A stretch of 64,000 nucleotides of DNA from Proteinivorax hydrogeniformans (lineage in GTDB: Bacteria > Bacillota > Proteinivoracia > Proteinivoracales > Proteinivoracaceae): contig NZ_CP159485.1 in assembly GCF_040515995.1 (NCBI RefSeq), forward strand, positions 1,426,001 through 1,490,000. Direction: 5' to 3'. Below, in pieces: positions 34,175 through 43,786 of the stretch. The notes below the pieces were generated by a model. It made no database searches and had not been told where the DNA came from. It saw only the letters and a list, made by a program, of their open reading frames with translations. The translations under genes and the position numbers were made by a program. The stretch's first letter is position 1. Every line of letters starts with the position of its first letter.

Positions 34175-37100
34175 TTAAAATAAAGAAAGTTGGTTAGTAT
34201 CAGGAAGGCCATCTAAACAACCCATTTCCTTTAGAGTTGCAATAACAGTTTTGGAAAGCTTAGTCCTCTTTTTAATATCTTCGATTGACAAAAACTCTCC
34301 TAACTTTCTAGCAGAAACTACGGTTCTTGCTGCATTTAAGCCTAAACTGGGAACGGAAACTAACGGCGGCAACAACGCATTTCCATCAATAATAAATCTG
34401 CTATCATCTGACTTATAGATGTCAACCGGTAAAAACTTAAATCCCCTTAAATACATTTCTAGACAAATCTCTAACATTGTTAACACTGATTTTTCTTTTG
34501 CAGTAACGTTATTACCTAGCCCTTTCAACTCTTTAAGCTTGGATTTAATTGAAGGCAGACCACCTTGCACTAGTGTAACATCAAAGTCTGTAGCACGCAC
34601 AGAAAAGTAGGCGCAATAAAAGGCTAAGGGGTGATGAACTTTAAAGTAAGCTATTCTAAAAGCCATAGTTACATAAGCAACAGCATGAGCTTTAGGGAAC
34701 ATATATTTTATCTTTTTACATGAATCTATATACCATTGGGGAACCTCGTGCTTTTTCATAGCGGTTAAAAATTCATCGGTTAGACCTTTCCCTTTTCTAA
34801 CTGATTCCATAATTTGAAACGCCATTGAAGGTTCTAAGCCTTTGTGTAAAAGATAGGTCATTATATCATCTCTTGTTGATATAACTTGAGATAAAGGGGC
34901 AATATTATTTTTTACAATATCTTGTGCATTATTCAACCATACATCTGTTCCATGGGACAAGCCACTTATGCGAAATAACTCCGAGAGGGTATTAGGCTTA
35001 GTGTCAACCAACATTTGCCGTACAAAAGAAGTCCCAAACTCTGGAATTCCCATACTTCCAACCTCAGATCCTAAGTCTTTTGAGTCTATCCCTAAGGCCT
35101 CAGTAGATGAAAATAACGACATTGTTTTAGGGTCGTCTAAAGGAATCTTTTGAGCATTTACGCCCGTCAAATCTTCCAATAACTTTATGACTGTTGGGTC
35201 ATCATGACCTAAAATATCTAACTTTAACAATCTGCTACTAATGGCATTATAATCAAAGTGTGTTGTAATTGTATTTGATTTTTTATCATCGGCGGGATGT
35301 TGCACAGGACAAAAATCGAAAATACTCTTATCATTTGGAACTACCATAAGGCCGCCGGGATGCTGACCTGTTGTTCTTTTTACTCCACTACAGCCGCTTA
35401 CTAACCTGTTAGTCTCTGAGGTACGTTTTATAAGTTCTTTATCTGAAAGATAATTTTTTACAAAACCGTATGCTGTTTTTTCTGCTATTGTTGAAATTGT
35501 ACCAGCTTTAAAAACATACCCTGTTCCAAAAAGCTCCTCTGTATATTTATGAGCAATTCCCTGATACTCACCTGAGAAGTTTAAATCAATATCAGGTACT
35601 TTATCGCCATCAAATCCAAGGAAAACTTCAAAAGGAATGTCATGGCCATCTTTTACTAGATTTGTATTACACTTTGGACATTCCTTATCCGGAAGATCCA
35701 CCCCAGTACCTACTGAACCATCTTCTATAAATTCACTATACTTGCACTTTGGACATCGATAATGCGGGGGCAGTGGGTTAACCTCTGTTATATCAGTAAA
35801 GGTAGCGACCAAAGAGGAGCCAACAGAGCCCCTTGAACCAACTAAGTACCCGTCACTTAAGGACTTTGCCACTAACTTATGGGAAATATAATATATAACA
35901 CCGAATCCATGTTTTATAATGGAACCTAACTCTTTTTCTAATCGTTTTGCCACTAAAGGTGGAACCGGGTTTCCATACAGTTCTTCGCTTTTTTCTTTAC
36001 ACATCCTTTTGATTTCAGAGTCTGCATTTTCAATTTTGGGTGTGAAAAGCCCATCTGGTATTGGCTTAATATCCTCTATCATATCATTAATCTTTTGTGG
36101 GTTTTCAATAACAATTTTCTTTTGTAACTCTTTTGGTAAATATGAGAAGTCAGAAAGCATTTCCTCTGTTGTTTTAAAATATAGAGGTGGTTGTCTGTCA
36201 GCATCAGAAAATCCTTGGCCTGTCATTAATATTTCTCTATAAACACTATCATGTTCATCTAAAAAATGGACATCGCCAGTAGCTACTACCGGCTTATCTA
36301 GTTTTTCGGCTAATGAGATGATTTTTTTGTTGATTTGCTGGATTTCTAACTCACTATTTACAATGTCTTTATCTATAAGAAAACGGTTGTTGTTAATTGG
36401 CTGTACCTCAAGATAATCATAAAATTTTGCAACTTCCTCTATATAACTTTCTTCTTCATTGTTAAGATACATCTGAAATATTTCTCCTGCCTCACAAGCC
36501 GAGCCTATTATTAACCCATTTGATAGGTTTTTAATAAGGGCTTTGCTTAGTTTGGGTTTTTTATAAAATAACTTAGTATGTGCAATGGATATCAGCTTAT
36601 AAAGGTTTTTTAACCCTTCATAGTTTTTAACTAGTAAAATACAATGAAATGCTTTCTTATTTTTAAGTTTCTTATCAGAAGGGATAAGTGACAAAGATTT
36701 CAGACTGTTAAAACCTAATTCCTTACTTTCTTTAAATAGTTCAAGAAGAAGTAACGCAGTTGCCTTACAGTCATCTTCGGCTCTATGGTGATTTTGTAAG
36801 CTAATATTGTAATGGTCTGCTAATGTATTTAGTTTATAATCTTTAACACCTGATGTAAGGAGTCTACTCAAATTTAAAGTATCAAGAGCTAGATAATTAA
36901 AGTTAATACCTTGTTTTTTGCAGGCTGAATCCAAAAACCCTAAGTCAAACTTTGCATTATGGGCTACCAATATAGAGTCACCACAAAAATCTTTAAACTG
37001 TGGGAGCACTTTATCCAAAGTGGGGGCTCCATCGACATTTTCGTTAGTTATACCAGTAATTTCTGTGATTTTTCTGGGAATATCCTTACTAGGTTTAATA

Positions 37101-38413
37101 AAGGAGGTGAAAGTTTCAATAATATTACCATTTTCAATCTTAGCTGCTCCAATTTCAATGATTTCATCTGTCTTGTTATTTAGTCCGGTGGTCTCAAAAT
37201 CAAAAACAACATATGATAATTTTTCATAATTATCGTCGTTTAGTTTCGTTTTATCTCCAAAAAACACTTCGTTTTCTTCATCCTCAACCAAATATGTTTC
37301 TACACCATATATAACTTTAATATCATTGTCTTGGCCTGCCTGTGCCGCATCTGGAAAAGACTGCACAACACCATGGTCTGTAATGGCAATCGCTTTGTGA
37401 TCCCACTTAGCGGCTCTTTTGATTAAATCTTTGACAGTAACTGTCGCGTCCATAGTACTCATTTTAGTATGGGCATGAAGCTCAACTCTTTTATCCTCAG
37501 CATCATCCATTTTAACGGTGGGAGTAAAAGCATTAATTGAATTTGGGAAAAACGTCAATTCTTGACTATACCTATCCGGTTGAACATAGCCAAACACTTT
37601 TACATAATCTCCCTTGTTTAAGCTAGGACGCTGTTGACCACTTTCTAAAAAGTATTTGCAGGTAATTGAGTCAGTGTTGTCAGTAATATCAAAACTAAGT
37701 AAAGTTCTACCAGTTCTAAATTCGATATATTCCATATTAAATATCATTCCTGCCACACTAATATTTTTATCCTCTTCTATAATCGTCGAAATGTTAATAG
37801 GTTGTTTAGTAATTTGCTTGCCGACAATTACATGACTTGTTTGACCAGTTATTTCTTTTGACTCTTGTTTTTTATTGTCTTTTATTTTCTTCTCTAGTGT
37901 CTTTATATAGTCTTCTTCTTCTTTTTTATGTGTATTAGATACTTTGCTTTTTTGCTGAAGAAGCTGTTGATTTAAAGTAATGCTAACTTTAGCTTCACAC
38001 TGTATATGTTTTCGTATAAATTTTTCTAGCCATGCTGCTAATCCGTTTTGCTGAGCACAGAAATAATGAATTTTATTGGGTATGGATAGTTTCACTAAAA
38101 TACCATCAACATCTATCTTCCAGTTTTGCGTACTGCTTTTAAAGGCAGGAAAATCCGTTTCAATTCGCTCCAAAATATATTTTTCATTCATTCTAATTAA
38201 ATTAGACAAATTGCTTGCTTTAAAGTTCCCCTGTATACACACACCTATTTTAACATCAGGAACAACTAAGCTAAGCTGCTTCTTTAACTCTTTAAATGAG
38301 TCCTCGCAATAGTTTAATTCACTGATATAAACAACCCATCTGTTATGATGGGTTGAAACTGAAATCTTATTAATTTTTAATGATTGCTTAGATAAAAATT
38401 TTTTAGCTTCCAT
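34175..38413 (-). CDS. polC: DNA polymerase III alpha subunit, PolC type
   Basis: 1412 residues, close to the usual 1430-1470. In order: N-terminal domain, OB fold (about 205-300, FDITDNTDSITCKYF), PHP domain (RVELHAHTKMSTMDA at about 310), the inserted DnaQ-like 3'-5' exonuclease (VVFDFETTGLN at about 400), the rest of PHP, a zinc-binding part (CPKCKY...CPKCNT) and the polymerase domain (KVPDIDLNF with catalytic aspartates at about 945). This is the replicative enzyme of low-GC Gram-positives. The mgtC-like gene ends 9 bases upstream. Confidence 0.97.
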   Translation of the reverse strand: MEAKKFLSKQSLKINKISVSTHHNRWVVYISELNYCEDSFKELKKQLSLVVPDVKIGVCIQGNFKASNLSNLIRMNEKYILERIETDFPAFKSSTQNWKIDVDGILVKLSIPNKIHYFCAQQNGLAAWLEKFIRKHIQCEAKVSITLNQQLLQQKSKVSNTHKKEEEDYIKTLEKKIKDNKKQESKEITGQTSHVIVGKQITKQPINISTIIEEDKNISVAGMIFNMEYIEFRTGRTLLSFDITDNTDSITCKYFLESGQQRPSLNKGDYVKVFGYVQPDRYSQELTFFPNSINAFTPTVKMDDAEDKRVELHAHTKMSTMDATVTVKDLIKRAAKWDHKAIAITDHGVVQSFPDAAQAGQDNDIKVIYGVETYLVEDEENEVFFGDKTKLNDDNYEKLSYVVFDFETTGLNNKTDEIIEIGAAKIENGNIIETFTSFIKPSKDIPRKITEITGITNENVDGAPTLDKVLPQFKDFCGDSILVAHNAKFDLGFLDSACKKQGINFNYLALDTLNLSRLLTSGVKDYKLNTLADHYNISLQNHHRAEDDCKATALLLLELFKESKELGFNSLKSLSLIPSDKKLKNKKAFHCILLVKNYEGLKNLYKLISIAHTKLFYKKPKLSKALIKNLSNGLIIGSACEAGEIFQMYLNNEEESYIEEVAKFYDYLEVQPINNNRFLIDKDIVNSELEIQQINKKIISLAEKLDKPVVATGDVHFLDEHDSVYREILMTGQGFSDADRQPPLYFKTTEEMLSDFSYLPKELQKKIVIENPQKINDMIEDIKPIPDGLFTPKIENADSEIKRMCKEKSEELYGNPVPPLVAKRLEKELGSIIKHGFGVIYYISHKLVAKSLSDGYLVGSRGSVGSSLVATFTDITEVNPLPPHYRCPKCKYSEFIEDGSVGTGVDLPDKECPKCNTNLVKDGHDIPFEVFLGFDGDKVPDIDLNFSGEYQGIAHKYTEELFGTGYVFKAGTISTIAEKTAYGFVKNYLSDKELIKRTSETNRLVSGCSGVKRTTGQHPGGLMVVPNDKSIFDFCPVQHPADDKKSNTITTHFDYNAISSRLLKLDILGHDDPTVIKLLEDLTGVNAQKIPLDDPKTMSLFSSTEALGIDSKDLGSEVGSMGIPEFGTSFVRQMLVDTKPNTLSELFRISGLSHGTDVWLNNAQDIVKNNIAPLSQVISTRDDIMTYLLHKGLEPSMAFQIMESVRKGKGLTDEFLTAMKKHEVPQWYIDSCKKIKYMFPKAHAVAYVTMAFRIAYFKVHHPLAFYCAYFSVRATDFDVTLVQGGLPSIKSKLKELKGLGNNVTAKEKSVLTMLEICLEMYLRGFKFLPVDIYKSDDSRFIIDGNALLPPLVSVPSLGLNAARTVVSARKLGEFLSIEDIKKRTKLSKTVIATLKEMGCLDGLPDTNQLSLF

Positions 38414-38422
38414 AGAAATCCC

Positions 38423-39076
38423 CTAACCATCATAGTTTACTTTGTCCACTCCGCTAACAGCTGCTAACTCCCCTAATAAACGTTGCAAAGATACTTTTGT
38501 TGTTAAGCTTAGGATAAGGTCTATTTCCATACCTTTATCATCAATAGAAGATAAAGATACATTCCTTATATCAATGTTATAACTTCCTATATGTGAAGCA
38601 ATTTCTCCTAAAATACCCGGTCTATCCTGTACTTCTATTTTAACTTTTATAGTCTGTTTAGTAAATAGCAGTTTTTGTTCTAATTTAGAAAACACCATTA
38701 ACACAACTACAATTAAAAAAGTAGTTGTAATCGCTATAGATATATAACCAAAACCTACTGCCATACCAGTTCCTGCTACGGCCCATAAACTAGCTGCTGT
38801 AGTTAACCCTCTTATCGAAGAACCTTCTTTCATGATTGTTCCTGCACCTAAAAATCCTATCCCACTCACAATCTGAGCCGCAATTCGACTAGGGTCCCCC
38901 ACTTGATACATTTCATATACTTTCCAGGAGACGATGGTAATAAGTGCCGAACCTACACAAACTAACGCATGAGTGCGAAACCCCGCAGGGTGATTATTTA
39001 TTTCTCTTTCTAAGCCAACAACACTGCCTAATATAATAGCTAACAAAAGTACGCCAGATAACTGTAGTACAGCCAT
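38423..39076 (-). CDS. MgtC/SapB-family membrane protein
   Basis: 217 residues. LAIILGSVVGLEREINNHPAGFRTHALVCVGSALIT and GIGFLGAGTI are the MgtC signatures (quoted blocks about 12-90); four to five membrane segments are followed by a cytosolic ACT-like domain (about 140-215, VQDRPGILGEIASHIG). Some members influence Mg2+ adaptation or an ATPase; in this organism the role is unknown. SD AAGGAGGG precedes the ATG. Probably co-transcribed with polC. Confidence 0.88.
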   Translation of the reverse strand: MAVLQLSGVLLLAIILGSVVGLEREINNHPAGFRTHALVCVGSALITIVSWKVYEMYQVGDPSRIAAQIVSGIGFLGAGTIMKEGSSIRGLTTAASLWAVAGTGMAVGFGYISIAITTTFLIVVVLMVFSKLEQKLLFTKQTIKVKIEVQDRPGILGEIASHIGSYNIDIRNVSLSSIDDKGMEIDLILSLTTKVSLQRLLGELAAVSGVDKVNYDG

Positions 39077-39097
39077 AATTCCCTCCTTTACTCTATC

Positions 39098-39127
39098 AAA
39101 AAACCCTAGATTTAACTAGGGTTTTTT
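39098..39127 (-). terminator. Terminator of the proS-glycosyltransferase unit
   Basis: A perfect 12-bp stem AAAAAACCCTAG/CTAGGGTTTTTT (39098-39109, 39116-39127). The glycosyltransferase stop codon is inside it. The mgtC-like ATG follows 22 bases after it, so either read-through or an unseen promoter drives that gene. Confidence 0.85.
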
Positions 39128-39747
39128 ATATAATAGTGGACAATTTCCCAATACATTTTCATTCTGGCAACAAAGCCTTTTAAAACTCCTAACTTTTCCT
39201 CTTTCATGACATGGCTCATATCCGGCAACTGGACAACTTGTAGATTTATTTTATTATTTTCCACAAACCGAGTTAATGCTAACTCTACGCCAAACCTAGA
39301 AACGTCAAGATCGGAAACTTTGTGTAACAATTCTCTTTTAATTGCCCTCTGACCTGAAAGGTAAGGAGCAACTTTTTGCGCTAGATCAGTTGTCGCACGC
39401 CCCTGTGAAAATACCCCTAAAGTCATTAATGTATCACCCCTTAACACAGGTGATAATAAGCTTTCTACATGTGTATCTGTCAACCCTATTAAATCGGCAT
39501 CTAAAAATAGTATAATGTCAGCACCACAACTTTTCAACCCCTCATTCATTGCCCCACCCTTACCTTTATTTTCAGTAAGTTCAATAACCCTAGCACCATT
39601 GTTTTTAGCGACTTGGGCAGTCTTGTCTGTAGACCCATCACTTACCACAATAACCTCTGATACATTTTTATTACCCTTTACCACCTTTACAACATTACCA
39701 ATGGTTTTTTCCTCGTTGTAAGCTGGAATTATACATGTAGCTGACAA
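39112..39747 (-). CDS. Small family 2 glycosyltransferase
   Basis: 211 residues, GT-A fold: ATCIIPAYNEEKTIGNVV at the start, VVSDGSTDKTA, then the metal-binding FLDADLIG (DxD). No membrane segment after the catalytic core, so it is a soluble or peripheral enzyme. Acceptor and donor unknown. The TTG start at 39747 follows AAGGAGG by 9 bases and gives the family N terminus. It lies 14 bases downstream of proS. Confidence 0.85.
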   Translation of the reverse strand: MSATCIIPAYNEEKTIGNVVKVVKGNKNVSEVIVVSDGSTDKTAQVAKNNGARVIELTENKGKGGAMNEGLKSCGADIILFLDADLIGLTDTHVESLLSPVLRGDTLMTLGVFSQGRATTDLAQKVAPYLSGQRAIKRELLHKVSDLDVSRFGVELALTRFVENNKINLQVVQLPDMSHVMKEEKLGVLKGFVARMKMYWEIVHYYIKNPS

Positions 39748-39761
39748 ATTAATTTCCTCCT

Positions 39762-41450
39762 TTAGAAGTAACTATCTAAAGCTTCCACAACTTTTTCTGC
39801 ATCAAGCAAAAGTTTGTCTTTACTTTGCCTATACTTAATTTCCACTTGATTATCTGCTGCATTTTTACCAACAATAATTTGCACTGGCACCCCAATAAGC
39901 TCGTGGTCTTTAAACTTAACTCCCACTCTTTCTTTACGGTCATCAATAATTACATCAAATTTATCTTTTAATTTATCATAAATATCCTCTGCTAGGTTTA
40001 ACTGTTCTTCTTTTTTTACATTAACAGGAATAACGGAAACCTGAAATGGCCCTAAAGCTTTCGGCCAAATAATCCCGTCCTCATCATGGTTTTGTTCAAT
40101 TACTGCTGCTAGTAGGCGATTAACACCTATTCCATAACAACCCATAAGAAGTGGCTTTTCTTTCCCGTCCTTGTCTAAAACTGTGGCATTTAGACTTTCT
40201 GAGTACTTTGTTCCAAGCTTAAAAATATGACCAACTTCAATTCCTTTTGAACTACTTAAAACCTCACCACAGCGTGTACATGATTCCCCCTCTTTTGCTG
40301 ACCTTATATCGGCAATAATGTCAGGAGTAAAGTCGCGTCCTATATTGCAGTTTATTAGGTGGACACCCTTTTTATTACCACCTACAACAAAATTTCTCAT
40401 CTTCTCAACTTCTTTGTCACAAATTATAGTAACGTCTTTTAGGTTTAATGGACCAGTAAATCCTGCTTCACTTTTAATCTCTTTGATTTCTTCTTCAGAT
40501 GCAGGCTCTAACAAAGAAGTATCTAGTATAGTGTTAAGTTTTGTTTCATTTATCTTTTGGTCACCTTTTACTAAGGCCACAAACATTCTTTCATTATTTG
40601 TATAAACCCTAGCCTTTACTATATTATGAGGCAAAACGTTTAAAAAATCCGCCACCTCATCTATCGAACTAGCATTTGGGGTGTCAACTTGCTTTAATTC
40701 CTTAGGGGCCTCCTCAGACTTTATTGACGTGATTTTGCTAACAGCTTTTTCTAGGTTAGCTGCATATCCACATTCGGCACAATATATTATGTCGTCTTCC
40801 CCCACTTCGCTGATTACCATAAACTCATGGGAGTGAGATCCACCTATATTACCTGAGTCTGCCTCTACAACCTGATATTTTAAATCTAATCGTGACAATA
40901 TACGTTTATATGCGTCAAACATCTTGTCATAACTTAGATCTAAGCCATCTTGGTCAATATCAAAACTATATCCATCTTTCATAATAAACTCGCGGCTACG
41001 CATTACTCCAAATCTCGGTCTTCTTTCGTCTCTATATTTGGATTGGATTTGATACAACGAAAGCGGAAGATTGCGATATGACCTAAGGTCGTTCCGAACT
41101 ATATCTGTAAATATTTCTTCGTGGGTCGGCCCTAGACAAAACTCTCTATTATGCCTATCCTTAAGTCTAAACATCTCATCTCCATATTCATCCCATCTTT
41201 GAGACTCTTTCCATAACTCTGCAGGTTGTATAGCAGGTCCTAGGATTTCCAAGCTGCCTGCGCTGTCCATTTCTTCACGAATGATGTTTTCCACTTTTTT
41301 TAAAATCTTATAGCCTAACGGTAAGTAAGAATAAACTCCTGATGCTTGCTTTCTGATTAAGCCTGCCCTTAACATTAGCTGATGACTGACGGTTTCTGCC
41401 TCAGCAGACGCTTCTCTTAATGTAGGCAAGAAATATTTTGATGTTCTCAT
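39762..41450 (-). CDS. proS: Prolyl-tRNA synthetase
   Basis: About 562 residues, the bacterial (long) form. Class II motifs are present (SQLMLRAGLIRKQASG-like start, RDERRPRFGVMRSREFIMKD, GCYGIGVNRLLAAV), with the editing INS domain between (about 225-395) and a C-terminal anticodon-binding domain (VSVIPVNV...). Start at ATG 41450 (MRTSKYFLPTLRE) after AGGAGGT; a longer frame upstream translates the T-box leader and is rejected. Expression should depend on uncharged tRNA-Pro through the leader. Confidence 0.97.
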   Translation of the reverse strand: MRTSKYFLPTLREASAEAETVSHQLMLRAGLIRKQASGVYSYLPLGYKILKKVENIIREEMDSAGSLEILGPAIQPAELWKESQRWDEYGDEMFRLKDRHNREFCLGPTHEEIFTDIVRNDLRSYRNLPLSLYQIQSKYRDERRPRFGVMRSREFIMKDGYSFDIDQDGLDLSYDKMFDAYKRILSRLDLKYQVVEADSGNIGGSHSHEFMVISEVGEDDIIYCAECGYAANLEKAVSKITSIKSEEAPKELKQVDTPNASSIDEVADFLNVLPHNIVKARVYTNNERMFVALVKGDQKINETKLNTILDTSLLEPASEEEIKEIKSEAGFTGPLNLKDVTIICDKEVEKMRNFVVGGNKKGVHLINCNIGRDFTPDIIADIRSAKEGESCTRCGEVLSSSKGIEVGHIFKLGTKYSESLNATVLDKDGKEKPLLMGCYGIGVNRLLAAVIEQNHDEDGIIWPKALGPFQVSVIPVNVKKEEQLNLAEDIYDKLKDKFDVIIDDRKERVGVKFKDHELIGVPVQIIVGKNAADNQVEIKYRQSKDKLLLDAEKVVEALDSYF

Positions 41451-41461
41451 TATACTACCTC

Positions 41462-41680
41462 CTATAATAATAAAATCTCCTCCCTTAAACAGGGACGGAG
41501 ATCCGCGGTACCACCCAGATTGACACATAATATGTATCCTCTTTGTTTGGCTATATAGCACCACCTATTTGACTCAGAAACTGGTTCAATAAGTTAGCGG
41601 ATGGAGTTCTCAATCAACCTCCATTCCCTGTACCGCTTACCCTATTTACTATTTTCCATCAACGTCATGCAATATTTTGA
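41462..41680 (-). promoter_or_regulatory. T-box riboswitch (proline) upstream of proS
   Basis: The T-box core GGGTGGTACCGCG lies on the minus strand at 41516-41504. It is followed by a terminator stem GATCTCCGTCCC...GGGAGGAGAT (down to 41474) and TTTTATT. Upstream, the specifier loop shows AGTA (41650-41647) and GAACCAG (41587-41581); the codon after GAA is CCA (41584-41582), a proline codon, in agreement with the downstream proS. Uncharged tRNA-Pro would stabilise the antiterminator and allow transcription. Confidence 0.93.
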
Positions 41681-41683
41681 TGT

Positions 41684-41712
41684 ATTATAACATTATCTTT
41701 CTATTTTGTCAA
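41684..41712 (-). promoter_or_regulatory. Consensus sigma-A promoter for the T-box/proS transcript
   Basis: Minus strand TTGACA (41712-41707), 17 bases, TATAAT (41689-41684): both hexamers match the consensus fully. The -35 lies inside the last codons of ispG. Confidence 0.9.
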
Positions 41713-42757
41713 TTTCTTTAAATAGCTCATCAAGCAGCTGCCCTGTAGGAACAGTCTTTAGGATATGTCCCTTTGAAAAAACAATTCCTTTTGACTTTCC
41801 TCCAGCGATACCAACATCTGCATCTTTAGCTTCACCAGGACCATTTACCACACAACCCATAACTGCAACTTTTATATCGCTTTTGTAATCTTTTAATCTT
41901 TCCAAAACCTTTTGAGATAAACTTTCAATATCCACATCACATCTACCACATGTAGGACAGGATACAACCTCTGTCTTTACTTTATTGGTAGGTAAATTTA
42001 GCGAGTGTAAGATTTCATATGCAACTTCCACTTCATTGATAGGGTCTGAAGTCAGCGAAACTCTTATGGTATCTCCTATCCCCTTGTATAAAAGGGTGCC
42101 AATACCTAGAGCAGATTTAACTGTCCCAGCTTGTAATAACCCGGCCTCTGTAACCCCTAAATGTAGTGGGTAATCAAGCTTTTCAGATATCTTTGTGTAT
42201 GCCTCTATAGTGGTTACTACATCTGATGATTTTAATGAAATACATATATCGTTAAAATCGAGCTTTTCTAAAATTTCAACTTCTCTAAGGGCAGCTCTTA
42301 CCATCTTCTCTGCTGTGCTAATGTCGTCTCTAACCGATAGATCTTGTGGAAGTGAGCCGCTGTTTACTCCTATGCGTATGGGAATTGACCCATCTTTTGC
42401 TTTTTCTACCACAGCGGTCACATACTCTTTTTTGCCAATATTCCCAGGGTTTATGCGCACCTTATCAACACCATTTTCTATAGCTAATAATGCCAGTTTA
42501 TGGTCAAAGTGGATATCTGCCACTAAAGGAATGTTCGTTAATCTTTTAATCTCAGAAATCGCTTTAGCACTTGCTACATCAGGAACTGCAAGCCTGACTA
42601 TCTGACAACCAACTTCTTTAAGTTTCGTTATCTGCCTTACAGTGCTATTAACATCAGCAGTCTTTGTGTTTGTCATAGACTGTATAACAATTGGGTTTTT
42701 GCCACCAATTTTTATTTCTCCAACTTTTATCTCTTTAGTTTTTCTTCTATTAATCAT
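41693..42757 (-). CDS. ispG: 4-hydroxy-3-methylbut-2-en-1-yl diphosphate synthase
   Basis: 354 residues. MEP-pathway enzyme (GcpE) that reduces MEcPP to HMBPP using a 4Fe-4S cluster. TIM barrel with PIVIQSMTNTKTAD near the start, VRINPGNIG and the C-terminal cluster cysteines CPTCGRC and GCVVNGPGE. It follows rseP by 8 bases and shares the operon with dxr, another enzyme of the same pathway. Confidence 0.97.
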   Translation of the reverse strand: MINRRKTKEIKVGEIKIGGKNPIVIQSMTNTKTADVNSTVRQITKLKEVGCQIVRLAVPDVASAKAISEIKRLTNIPLVADIHFDHKLALLAIENGVDKVRINPGNIGKKEYVTAVVEKAKDGSIPIRIGVNSGSLPQDLSVRDDISTAEKMVRAALREVEILEKLDFNDICISLKSSDVVTTIEAYTKISEKLDYPLHLGVTEAGLLQAGTVKSALGIGTLLYKGIGDTIRVSLTSDPINEVEVAYEILHSLNLPTNKVKTEVVSCPTCGRCDVDIESLSQKVLERLKDYKSDIKVAVMGCVVNGPGEAKDADVGIAGGKSKGIVFSKGHILKTVPTGQLLDELFKEIDKIER

Positions 42758-42765
42758 AATTCACC

Positions 42766-43782
42766 TCAGGAAAGTAGTCTCATAATATCATTAAACATCA
42801 CTACGACAAATAGTAACAGCAAAAATAAAACACCAATAACATGGACAAAACCTTCCTTTTCAGGATCCACAGGCTTACCTCTAACGCCTTCTACTATAAG
42901 AAATACCAATCTGCTACCATCTAGCGCCGGTATTGGTAAAAGGTTTAAAATCCCTAAGTTTACACTTAGTACAGCTGTAAACATTATTAAATTTGCAATG
43001 CCAAATCTAACAGTTTCTCCTACTAGTGCCACTATTCCTACAGGGCCTGCAAGATCATCAATAGAGCCTTCGCCCCCAAAAAATAAATTTCTAAGCCCTT
43101 CAAATATAAGCCTACCGACCATAACGGTTTCAGAAAAACCGTAGGAGATTGATTCTATAAAGCCTAGCCTACTACGTGGAGGGGTTATACCAATAACACC
43201 TCTTTCACCTGTTTCATCATACTGAGGAACCACTGAAATAGACTTAGAAGTGCCTTCTCTTAATATATTAATATTTAAACTTTTATTTGGAGAGTCGCTT
43301 ATAACTTCTACCATTTCCTCCCAAGTAGTTATTTCTTGTTGATTAATGCTTACTATTTCATCTCCTGAAAGAAAGCCAGCTTCATCGGCAGGTTCTCCCT
43401 GAACAACAGCTCCAATTTCTGGCTCATTTGTGGCTAAACCAAAAGCGAAGGCAACCAACATAAAAAGCAATATGGCCAGTATAAAATTCATAAACGGTCC
43501 AGCTAATACAAACATAAACCTCTCAAGCACAGACTTTGACTGCATACTTCCTTCTTTAGATCGTTCTTCTTCATCCTCACCTAAAACTCGAACGTATCCA
43601 CCTAATGGAAACAACCTGATCGCATATAACGTTTCAGCTTTTTTAAACTTTGCTATGGCAGGACCAAACCCAATAGCGAAATCTTTGACGTGCATACCTA
43701 CACCTTTCGCTACTAAAAAGTGTCCTAACTCATGTACCGTAATCAGCACACCTAAAACTATAGCAGCTACAACAATTGACAT
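42766..43782 (-). CDS. rseP: Site-2 intramembrane zinc protease RseP/RasP
   Basis: 338 residues. The zinc site HELGH (about 17-21) in the first membrane segment, one PDZ domain (about 110-190) and the second motif NLLPIPALDG (about 275-284) with the third ligand Asp. Cleaves anti-sigma factors, signal-peptide remnants and other membrane proteins. Standard position between dxr and ispG. Confidence 0.96.
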   Translation of the reverse strand: MSIVVAAIVLGVLITVHELGHFLVAKGVGMHVKDFAIGFGPAIAKFKKAETLYAIRLFPLGGYVRVLGEDEEERSKEGSMQSKSVLERFMFVLAGPFMNFILAILLFMLVAFAFGLATNEPEIGAVVQGEPADEAGFLSGDEIVSINQQEITTWEEMVEVISDSPNKSLNINILREGTSKSISVVPQYDETGERGVIGITPPRSRLGFIESISYGFSETVMVGRLIFEGLRNLFFGGEGSIDDLAGPVGIVALVGETVRFGIANLIMFTAVLSVNLGILNLLPIPALDGSRLVFLIVEGVRGKPVDPEKEGFVHVIGVLFLLLLFVVVMFNDIMRLLS

Positions 43783-43786
43783 CTAA

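Noticed and set aside
38423-39076. mgtC as a virulence or island marker
   Set aside because: The family is widespread in harmless bacteria and base composition does not differ from the neighbours by eye.
41451-41564. N-terminal extension of proS by 38 codons
   Set aside because: It would translate the T-box and terminator sequence. The ATG at 41450 has a good SD and gives the family N terminus.
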